Positions 1-12,229 of a stretch of 12,229 nt of DNA are shown piece by piece. Every line of letters begins with the position of its first letter. Positions within the stretch are counted from its first letter, which is position 1. The translations under genes and the position numbers were made by a program. Origin of the DNA: Thiobacillus sp. (GTDB lineage Bacteria > Pseudomonadota > Gammaproteobacteria > Burkholderiales > Thiobacillaceae). The DNA lies in the NCBI GenBank assembly GCA_020217265.1, contig JAIWOS010000025.1:1-12229 (forward strand). The letters are read 5' to 3'. The notes below the pieces were generated by a model. That model was given only the letters and a program-made list of their open reading frames with translations. It had not been told where the DNA came from and ran no database searches.

Positions 1-1727
1 GTCTGGGCGAAACCGTGGTGCAGGGCGCGGTGAACCCGGACGAGTTCACCGTCCACAAGCCGCGGCTGTCCGACGGATTCCCGGCCCTCGTGCGGCGCGA
101 GTTGGGCGAGAAGGCGATCCGCATGGTGTGGCAGGACGGCGCCACCGTGATCGAGGATACGCCCATCGAACTCGCGCGCCGCTACGCACTGGATGACGCC
201 GAGGTGCTCGATCTCGCGCGGCAGGCGATGGCCATCGAGGCGCACTACGGCCGGCCGATGGACATCGAATGGGCGAAGGACGGCGAGAGCGGCGAACTTT
301 TTATCGTGCAGGCGCGCCCCGAAACGGTGAAGGCGCGCGCGACCGGCGGCGAGGCGCGCTACGTGCTGGAAGAAACCGGCAGCGTGCGCATCAGCGGGCG
401 CGCCATCGGTCAGAAGATCGGCGCAGGCGTGGTGCGGGTGATCGCCAGCCCGGCCGAGATGCAGCGTGTCGAGGCCGGCGACGTGCTGGTGACCGACATG
501 ACCGACCCCGACTGGGAACCCGTGATGAAGCGCGCCGCCGCCATCGTCACCAACCGCGGCGGGCGCACCTGCCACGCCGCCATCGTCGCGCGCGAGCTGG
601 GCATTCCCGCCGTCGTCGGCACCGGCGAGGCGACCACGGTGCTCGCCGATGGCGAGCCGGTCACCGTGTCCTGCGCCGAAGGCGACACCGGTTTCGTCTA
701 CGCCGGCCGGCTGCGCTTCCACCTGGAAACGCTGAGCGTCGAAGCGCTCGCCGAACCGCCGGTGAAGCTGATGATGAACGTCGGCAATCCGGAACGCGCC
801 TTCGAGTTCGCACAGATGCCCAACCACGGCGTGGGCCTCGCGCGGCTCGAATTCATCATCGCGCGCATGATCGGCGTGCATCCCCTTGCAGCGCTGTCTG
901 CGGCACTCCCCTCCCCCGCAGGCGGGGGAGGGGCCGGGGGAGAGGGCGCCTTGCTGGAAGCGGTCCACGAACAAATCCACTCACGCGCCGCCGGCTACGC
1001 CGATCCGGTGGCCTTCTACGTCGACAAACTCACCGAAGGCATCGCCACGCTCGCCGCCGCGTTCTGGCCAAAGCCGGTGATCGTGCGCCTGTCCGACTTC
1101 AAGTCCAACGAATACGCCAACCTGCTGGGCGGTTCGCTGTACGAGCCGAAGGAGGAAAATCCCATGCTCGGCCTGCGCGGCGCCTCGCGCTACCTGTCGG
1201 CGCTGTTCCGTCCCGCCTTTGAGCTGGAATGCCGCGCGCTGAAGCAGGTGCGCGAGACGCTCGGCTACACCAACGTCGAGGTGATGATTCCCTTCGTGCG
1301 CACGGTCGACGAATGCGAACGGGTCGTCGCCCTGCTGGCCGACAACGGTCTGGTGCGCGGGCAACTCGGTCTGCGCGTGATCATGATGTGCGAGATTCCC
1401 TCCAACGTGCTCGCGGCCGACGACTTCCTCGCGCACGTCGACGGCTATTCCATCGGCAGCAACGACCTCACCCAGCTCACACTCGGCATCGACCGCGATT
1501 CCGGGCTGGTGGCAGAAGGCTTCGACGAGCGCAACCCGGCGGTGAAGCGGCTGCTTGCCGACGCCATCGCGGCCTGCAGGCGCCAGAACAAGTACATCGG
1601 CATCTGCGGCCAGGGGCCGAGCGACCACCCCGATCTCGCCGACTGGCTGGTGGGCGAGGGCATCGCCTCGATTTCGCTGAACCCGGATACCGTACTGGCG
1701 ACGTGGAAAAGGCTGGCTGCGGCCTGA
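1..1727 (+). CDS. ppsA: Phosphoenolpyruvate synthase (pyruvate, water dikinase), 5' end missing
   Basis: PpsA converts pyruvate, ATP and water to phosphoenolpyruvate, AMP and phosphate in gluconeogenesis. The frame is already open at base 3 (reading [15 protein letters not shown]), so the gene starts upstream. About 575 codons are visible, and roughly 220 N-terminal codons of the ATP-grasp domain are missing compared with the ~790-residue E. coli enzyme. The end of the nucleotide-binding domain ([13 protein letters not shown]) is followed by the swivelling phosphohistidine domain with [12 protein letters not shown] (active His codon 573-575). Next comes the PEP-binding barrel with [33 protein letters not shown] and [10 protein letters not shown] (catalytic Cys codon 1605-1607). 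It ends with TGA at 1725-1727. The odd feature is a 14-residue Pro/Gly-rich insert encoded by a palindromic repeat at 906-947, which keeps the frame. All active-site motifs are intact, so the protein is probably functional. Confidence 0.97.
   Translation, partial: LGETVVQGAVNPDEFTVHKPRLSDGFPALVRRELGEKAIRMVWQDGATVIEDTPIELARRYALDDAEVLDLARQAMAIEAHYGRPMDIEWAKDGESGELFIVQARPETVKARATGGEARYVLEETGSVRISGRAIGQKIGAGVVRVIASPAEMQRVEAGDVLVTDMTDPDWEPVMKRAAAIVTNRGGRTCHAAIVARELGIPAVVGTGEATTVLADGEPVTVSCAEGDTGFVYAGRLRFHLETLSVEALAEPPVKLMMNVGNPERAFEFAQMPNHGVGLARLEFIIARMIGVHPLAALSAALPSPAGGGGAGGEGALLEAVHEQIHSRAAGYADPVAFYVDKLTEGIATLAAAFWPKPVIVRLSDFKSNEYANLLGGSLYEPKEENPMLGLRGASRYLSALFRPAFELECRALKQVRETLGYTNVEVMIPFVRTVDECERVVALLADNGLVRGQLGLRVIMMCEIPSNVLAADDFLAHVDGYSIGSNDLTQLTLGIDRDSGLVAEGFDERNPAVKRLLADAIAACRRQNKYIGICGQGPSDHPDLADWLVGEGIASISLNPDTVLATWKRLAAA
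906..947. repeat. GC-rich palindromic repeat inserted in frame inside ppsA
   Basis: CCCCTCCCCCGC (908-919) and GCGGGGGAGGGG (922-933) form a perfect 12-bp inverted repeat around a 2-base loop. A further G-rich arm, CCGGGGGAGAGGG (934-946), follows. The 42 bases encode [14 protein letters not shown]. The distance from GVHP to FYV in this protein is 43 residues, against 29 in E. coli PpsA as I remember it. The 14-residue excess is exactly the length of this element. It resembles the C/G-rich palindromes scattered between genes in many proteobacterial genomes; that likeness is from memory, not a search. Confidence 0.75.
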
Positions 1728-9279
<7,552 letters not shown>

Positions 9280-9391
9280 TTTTTATTCGCGACGGGCGCG
9301 AAGCGGTGCGAAGAGAAATCCGGACTTTGCGCAGCCTGGCGTCCGAATTCGCAGGGCGGTTCAATCACATCAACAATCAGGGAAGAGACCC
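9280..9391 (+). other. ligA-galU intergenic gap
   Basis: These 112 bases contain no gene that I can support. A Shine-Dalgarno sequence AGGGA (9379-9383) sits 8 bases before the galU ATG. A weak 5-bp stem CGGAC/GTCCG (9321-9325 with 9341-9345) is visible, but there is no T-run behind it and no -35/-10 pair I would defend. galU probably has its own promoter here, but I cannot place it. Confidence 0.5.
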
Positions 9392-10261
9392 ATGCAAAAA
9401 GTAAAAAAAGCCGTATTCCCGGTCGCCGGCCTCGGCACCCGGTTCTTGCCCGCCACCAAGGCGAGCCCGAAGGAAATGCTCCCCATCGTCGACAAGCCCT
9501 TGATCCAGTACGCGGTCGAGGAGGCGATGGACGCCGGCATCACCGACATCATCTTCATCTCCAGCCGCACCAAGCGCACCGTCGAAGACCATTTCGACAA
9601 GGCCTACGAACTCGAAACCGAACTGGAGGCGCGCGGCAAGCGGCGGGTGCTGGAACTGGTGCAGTCGATCCGCCCGGCGGGCGTCAACTTCATCTACATC
9701 CGCCAGGCCGAGGCGCTCGGGCTGGGGCACGCCGTGCTGTGCGCGCAGCCGGTGGTCGGCAACGAACCCTTTGCCGTCATCCTCGCCGACGACCTGCTCG
9801 ACGGCACGCCGGCAGTGATGAAGCAGATGGTCGACCAGTACAACTACTACCAGTGCTCGGTGCTCGGCGTGCAGCAGGTGCCGCGCGAGGACACCGCCGC
9901 CTACGGCATCGTCGACGCCACGCCGATGGCCGAGCGGGTGTCGAGGGTCAACGCCATCGTCGAGAAGCCCAAGCCCGAGGAAGCGCCCTCGACCCTCGGC
10001 GTAGTCGGGCGCTACATCCTCACCCCGCGCATCTTCCACCACATCCAGCATCTGAAGCCCGGCGCCGGCGGCGAACTGCAGCTCACCGACGCCATCGCTG
10101 CGCTGCTGAAGGAGCAGCAGGTGCTCGCCTACGCCTACGACGGCGTGCGCTACGACTGCGGCAGCAAGCTGGGTTATCTGCAGGCCACCGTCGAATACGC
10201 CCTGAAGCACGGCGAGGTGAGCGAGGATTTCGCGGCCTATCTCAAGGCGCGCATGTGCTGA
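9392..10261 (+). CDS. galU: UTP--glucose-1-phosphate uridylyltransferase
   Basis: GalU makes UDP-glucose from UTP and glucose-1-phosphate, supplying lipopolysaccharide, exopolysaccharide and related sugar pathways. The 289-residue product begins with the nucleotidyltransferase signature [18 protein letters not shown] (GLGTR at 13-17) and continues with [19 protein letters not shown]. The bacterial GalU motifs [57 protein letters not shown] and [12 protein letters not shown] follow in order. Length and motif order are standard, and a clear ribosome binding site supports the ATG. It ends 22 bases from the convergent gene at 10284. The fit of GalU with the upstream division block is loose, and it is probably a separate transcription unit. 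Confidence 0.97.
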   Translation: MQKVKKAVFPVAGLGTRFLPATKASPKEMLPIVDKPLIQYAVEEAMDAGITDIIFISSRTKRTVEDHFDKAYELETELEARGKRRVLELVQSIRPAGVNFIYIRQAEALGLGHAVLCAQPVVGNEPFAVILADDLLDGTPAVMKQMVDQYNYYQCSVLGVQQVPREDTAAYGIVDATPMAERVSRVNAIVEKPKPEEAPSTLGVVGRYILTPRIFHHIQHLKPGAGGELQLTDAIAALLKEQQVLAYAYDGVRYDCGSKLGYLQATVEYALKHGEVSEDFAAYLKARMC

Positions 10262-10283
10262 GGCGCGACGGGCCTGCCGCCTG

Positions 10284-10835
10284 TCAATCGTCCAGCCAGC
10301 CGTCGGCTGGTTGCGCTGGCACCAGCCGTGGAATCCTCGCCTTGCAATTGGGGTAGGCCTGCTGCACCGTGACCCGTACGTGGCGCCGGGCCGTTGGCCA
10401 GATGTCTTCGTATGCGTGCCGGTCTTCGATGAGTGCCGCGGCGCCATTCACACGCGCCCGCGCGCGGTTCCGAAAGTCCACGAACAGCAGGCCGATGCGG
10501 GGGTTGACCAGGAGGTTGCCCAGCGAGTTGTAGAGCTGGTTGCCGCTGAAATCCGGAAACACCAGCGTCTTCGCGTCCAGCACCTTGAGCAGGGGGTAGG
10601 GCACGCCCGCGGCGTTGAACTCCCGCCCGCGATAACTGCAGTCGCAGTCGCCCCGGTCATTGGCGGTGGCGATGAAGAAGAAGGGCTGCGCTTCCAGAAA
10701 CGCCGCCCAGGCAGGCGGGAGGTGGTCGCGGATCATGCCGAGATTGTGCTCGTTCCAATGGCCTTCCGCGCCGAAGCGGCGCTGCGCTTCCAATTCGCCC
10801 GTGTGCAGCGGCGTCTGCGTCTTTTTGTCGTGCAT
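10284..10835 (-). CDS. Pyridoxamine 5'-phosphate oxidase-like FMN-binding split-barrel protein
   Basis: The 183-residue product looks like a member of the broad PNPOx-like (PPOX) flavin-binding family. These are cytosolic split-barrel proteins that bind FMN or a related cofactor and often act as small oxidoreductases on unknown substrates. The core strand region reads QPFFFIATANDRGDCDCSYR, then PYPLLKVLDAKTLVFPDFSG, NQLYNSLGNLLVNPRIGLLF and RARVNGAAALIED, which is the usual strand and cofactor-loop pattern. It may belong to the DR_2398-like branch, but that is from memory. It is too divergent to call PdxH, and the substrate is unknown. ATG at 10835 was chosen because GGGAA precedes it. A GTG at 10853 overlapping the upstream stop (GTGA) is the alternative. 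It is the second gene of a leftward pair with the DUF1348 gene. Confidence 0.82.
   Translation of the reverse strand: MHDKKTQTPLHTGELEAQRRFGAEGHWNEHNLGMIRDHLPPAWAAFLEAQPFFFIATANDRGDCDCSYRGREFNAAGVPYPLLKVLDAKTLVFPDFSGNQLYNSLGNLLVNPRIGLLFVDFRNRARARVNGAAALIEDRHAYEDIWPTARRHVRVTVQQAYPNCKARIPRLVPAQPADGWLDD
10296..10310. terminator. Possible hairpin between convergent galU and PNPOx-like gene
   Basis: CCAGCC (10296-10301) and GGCTGG (10305-10310) form a perfect 6-bp stem with a GTC loop, just inside the 3' end of the leftward gene and 35 bases after the galU stop. It could end the galU transcript, but no T-run follows on either strand, so it is only a weak candidate. Confidence 0.25.
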
Positions 10836-10849
10836 GGCGTTTCCCGTGC

Positions 10850-11317
10850 TCACAAGCCCAGATCGGACAGCCCGGGGTGCTCGTCCGGGCGGCGCCCCAG
10901 CGGCCAGAAGAACTTGCGGTCGGCGTCCGCGATCGGCAGGTCGTTGATGCTCGCGTAGCGGCGCATCATCAGCCCCGCTTCGTTGAATTCCCAGTTCTCG
11001 TTGCCGTAGGCGCGGTACCACTGTCCCGAGTCGTCGTGCCATTCGTAGGCGAAGCGCACGGCGATGCGGTTGCCGGTGAAGCTCCACAGTTCCTTGATCA
11101 GGCGGTAGTCGAGCTCGCGCGCCCACTTGCGTTCGAGAAAGCGCTGCACTTCGGCGCGGCCGACGGGGAATTCGGCGCGGTTGCGCCAGCGCGTGTCTTC
11201 CGTGTACACCTGCACCACGCGCGCGGGATCGCGGCTGTTCCAGGCGTCCTCGGCCATGCGCACTTTCTGGCGCGCGCTGTCTTCGGTGAATGGGGGCAGG
11301 GGCGGTCGGGTTTCCAT
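10850..11317 (-). CDS. NTF2-like / SnoaL-fold protein, DUF1348 family
   Basis: The 155-residue product matches the pattern of the DUF1348 (nuclear transport factor 2-like) family. These are small alpha+beta cone-fold proteins of unknown biochemical role. Diagnostic stretches are [86 protein letters not shown] and [11 protein letters not shown]. The start [10 protein letters not shown] at 11317 is supported by AAGGAGAG (complement of 11321-11328) just before it. The frame is open further upstream to 11416, but that part crosses the operator region. The stop is 14 bases before the next gene's ATG. The promoter on the other side of two TetR-type palindromes suggests control by the divergent regulator. 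Function is not known. Confidence 0.88.
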   Translation of the reverse strand: METRPPLPPFTEDSARQKVRMAEDAWNSRDPARVVQVYTEDTRWRNRAEFPVGRAEVQRFLERKWARELDYRLIKELWSFTGNRIAVRFAYEWHDDSGQWYRAYGNENWEFNEAGLMMRRYASINDLPIADADRKFFWPLGRRPDEHPGLSDLGL

Positions 11318-11344
11318 GGGCTCTCCTTGGATGCGGGAATGGGG

Positions 11345-11362
11345 GTAGACAGACCTGTCTAC
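11345..11362. promoter_or_regulatory. TetR-type operator, site 1
   Basis: GTAGACAG (11345-11352), spacer AC, CTGTCTAC (11355-11362) form a perfect 8-bp inverted repeat. It lies immediately downstream of the predicted leftward start point (about +2 to +20), where bound repressor would block elongation or polymerase loading. Confidence 0.8.
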
Positions 11363-11370
11363 CTGAGCCC

Positions 11371-11399
11371 AGTCTAGTCTGTGTAGACAGACTTGTCTA
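11371..11399 (-). promoter_or_regulatory. Predicted promoter of the DUF1348-PNPOx operon
   Basis: On the minus strand TAGACA (complement of 11394-11399; 5 of 6 matches to TTGACA) and TAGACT (complement of 11371-11376; 4 of 6 matches to TATAAT) are 17 bases apart. Transcription would begin near 11364, between the two palindromes. Confidence 0.6.
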
Positions 11400-11403
11400 C
11401 AAT
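11375..11403 (+). promoter_or_regulatory. Predicted tetR promoter
   Basis: TACAAT (11398-11403) is a good -10. The best -35 at 17-base spacing, TAGTCT (11375-11380), is poor (3 of 6). The start point would fall at about 11409-11410, on the tetR ATG itself. Operator site 2 overlaps the spacer and the first half of the -10. Confidence 0.45.
11383..11400. promoter_or_regulatory. TetR-type operator, site 2
   Basis: GTAGACAG (11383-11390), spacer AC, TTGTCTAC (11393-11400) repeat site 1 with one mismatch in 18 positions. The two sites are 38 bp apart from start to start. This copy covers the -35 element of the leftward promoter and the spacer and part of the -10 of the tetR promoter. Confidence 0.8.
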
Positions 11404-11409
11404 GTTTGG

Positions 11410-11973
11410 ATGGCAACAGATCACCCAGCCGTCGAGGTGCTTTCCGCCCGCGACCGCATCCTGCACACCGCGCACGATCTCTTCTACTGCGACGGCATCC
11501 GCGCCACCGGCATCGACCGTGTCATCGCCGAATCCGGCGTGGCCAAGCTCACCTTCTACCGGCATTTTCCGAGCAAGAACGATCTCGTCCGCGCCTATCT
11601 GGATTTCCGCCACCGGCGCTGGATGGCCTGGTTCGCCGACACGCTGGCGCGCCACGGCGGCGGGCCGGACGCGCTGGTGCCGGCGCTGGGGGAGTGGCTG
11701 CGCGATCCGGATTACCGCGGCTGCGCCTTCATCAACACGGTGGGCGAGCTTGCCGGCAGCTTTCCGGAGGTGATCGAGATCGCGCGCGCGCACAAGGCCG
11801 AGGTGACTGCAGCCATCGCGGCCGTGCTGCCGGCATCGCGCAAGCGTGCCGGGCAGGCACAGGCGATCGCGCTCGCCATCGACGGCGCCATCGTGCGCGC
11901 GCAGTACGACGAAACGCCCGAGGCGGCGCTGGAGGCGCTTGCGCGCATCGTCAAGGCCTTGCTGAAGGCATAG
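11410..11973 (+). CDS. TetR/AcrR-family transcriptional regulator
   Basis: The 187-residue product has a clear TetR N-terminal DNA-binding domain: [20 protein letters not shown], then [20 protein letters not shown] with the recognition helix near 43-52, then [13 protein letters not shown]. The C-terminal part (about 65-187) is helical and would bind an unknown ligand and form the dimer. It probably represses both the divergent DUF1348-PNPOx operon and itself through the paired palindromes at 11345-11400. The ATG at 11410 was chosen because the TetR domain starts shortly after. The open frame back to 11290 runs through the operators. There is no ribosome binding site before this ATG, and the predicted start of transcription coincides with it. 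The 3' end overlaps the convergent nnrD stop by 23 bases. Confidence 0.92.
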   Translation: MATDHPAVEVLSARDRILHTAHDLFYCDGIRATGIDRVIAESGVAKLTFYRHFPSKNDLVRAYLDFRHRRWMAWFADTLARHGGGPDALVPALGEWLRDPDYRGCAFINTVGELAGSFPEVIEIARAHKAEVTAAIAAVLPASRKRAGQAQAIALAIDGAIVRAQYDETPEAALEALARIVKALLKA

Positions 11974-12229
11974 CGGGTTCGCCGCCGTGCCGCCACACGG
12001 CGGCTTCGAGCGCGTCGCCCGGCGCCATGCCCTGCGCCAGCAACGCGGCGACCATGCCGGTGAGGCGATCGCCCGACCCGGCCTGGGCGAGATGCGGGCC
12101 GCCGGTGGTGTTGATCGCGTAGCGGCCCTGCGGGTGCGCGATGACCGTGCCCGCGCCCTTCAGCGCCACATGCGCATGGAAGCGCGCGGCAAGCGTGGTG
12201 GTGGCGGCGATGCGGTCGGCCTGCACGGC
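11951..12229 (-). CDS. nnrD: ADP-dependent NAD(P)H-hydrate dehydratase, partial and apparently C-terminally truncated
   Basis: The frame is open through the right window edge, so the 5' end is missing; 92 codons are visible. The sequence VALKGAGTVIAHPQGRYAINTTG, followed by AQAGSGDRLTGMVAALLAQG, is the ribokinase-like core of the YjeF C-terminal family. These enzymes dehydrate damaged NADHX and NADPHX back to NADH and NADPH using ADP. The GSGD catalytic motif is present, although the usual GDVLTG reads GDRLTG. After AAVWRHG the family normally continues with an AAAD-type helix and a GPVGLTA-type ending of about 30 residues. Here it ends after EPAMPSARP, with the stop inside the tetR 3' end. 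It may be a stand-alone NnrD or the end of a bifunctional Nnr. It may still be active or may be decaying. Confidence 0.85.
   Translation of the reverse strand, partial: AVQADRIAATTTLAARFHAHVALKGAGTVIAHPQGRYAINTTGGPHLAQAGSGDRLTGMVAALLAQGMAPGDALEAAVWRHGGEPAMPSARP

Noticed and set aside
908..946. The palindrome in ppsA as a transcription terminator or gene break
   Set aside because: The frame is preserved through it, all downstream PpsA motifs are intact, and no T-run follows.
10836..11126. N-terminal extension of the PNPOx-like protein into the DUF1348 gene
   Set aside because: The extra 97 residues are an alternative-frame reading of the DUF1348 gene. The family begins near the ATG at 10835, which has its own GGGAA upstream.
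11345..11400. The repeated palindromes as a CRISPR array or attachment site
   Set aside because: There are only two copies, each itself a palindrome with a 2-base spacer, located between divergent promoters next to a TetR gene. That is the pattern of an operator.
11290..11409. Upstream ATG giving tetR 40 more residues
   Set aside because: It would translate through both operator palindromes, and the TetR domain begins soon after 11410.

Overview
The window reads as a GC-rich chromosome segment of a betaproteobacterium. The evidence is the gene order pyrG-kdsA-eno-ftsB, the zipA-ligA pair, a KdsA of the cysteine/metal class, and GC-biased third codon positions that leave long meaningless antisense frames. 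Genus cannot be fixed from the sequence alone. Almost everything is core metabolism or cell division. Only the last 2 kb looks like accessory DNA.

Layout. 1-1727 is the 3' three quarters of ppsA (PEP synthase). After a short gap with a good sigma70-type promoter come pyrG (CTP synthase) and kdsA (KDO-8-phosphate synthase), joined by an ATGA overlap. A 91-bp leader with competing hairpins precedes eno, which starts at TTG. eno is followed by ftsB, a zipA-type gene and ligA (NAD-dependent DNA ligase), each overlapping its neighbour by 1 to 23 bases, so 1815-9279 looks like one co-oriented block. galU stands 112 bp further on with its own ribosome binding site.

From 10284 the organisation changes. 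A two-gene leftward operon encodes an NTF2-like/DUF1348 protein and an FMN-binding split-barrel (PNPOx-like) protein. A divergent TetR regulator is separated from it by an intergenic region with two 18-bp palindromes overlapping both predicted promoters. The tetR 3' end runs into the 3' end of a leftward nnrD-type gene (NAD(P)H-hydrate dehydratase), which is cut by the window edge and seems to lack its normal C-terminus.

How the genes fit together. PpsA and enolase meet at phosphoenolpyruvate, which KdsA consumes to make KDO for lipopolysaccharide. PyrG supplies CTP, which KDO activation also needs. GalU makes UDP-glucose for surface sugars. FtsB and the ZipA-type protein are inner-membrane divisome components. 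The most interesting points are a 42-bp palindromic repeat inserted in frame inside ppsA, a ZipA-type protein that appears to carry two tandem FtsZ-binding-like domains, the paired TetR operators with a probably leaderless tetR transcript, and the truncated nnrD at the edge of the TetR module. I found no CRISPR array, tRNA, rRNA, transposase or obvious new multi-gene system. No stretch over 300 bases lacks a gene.
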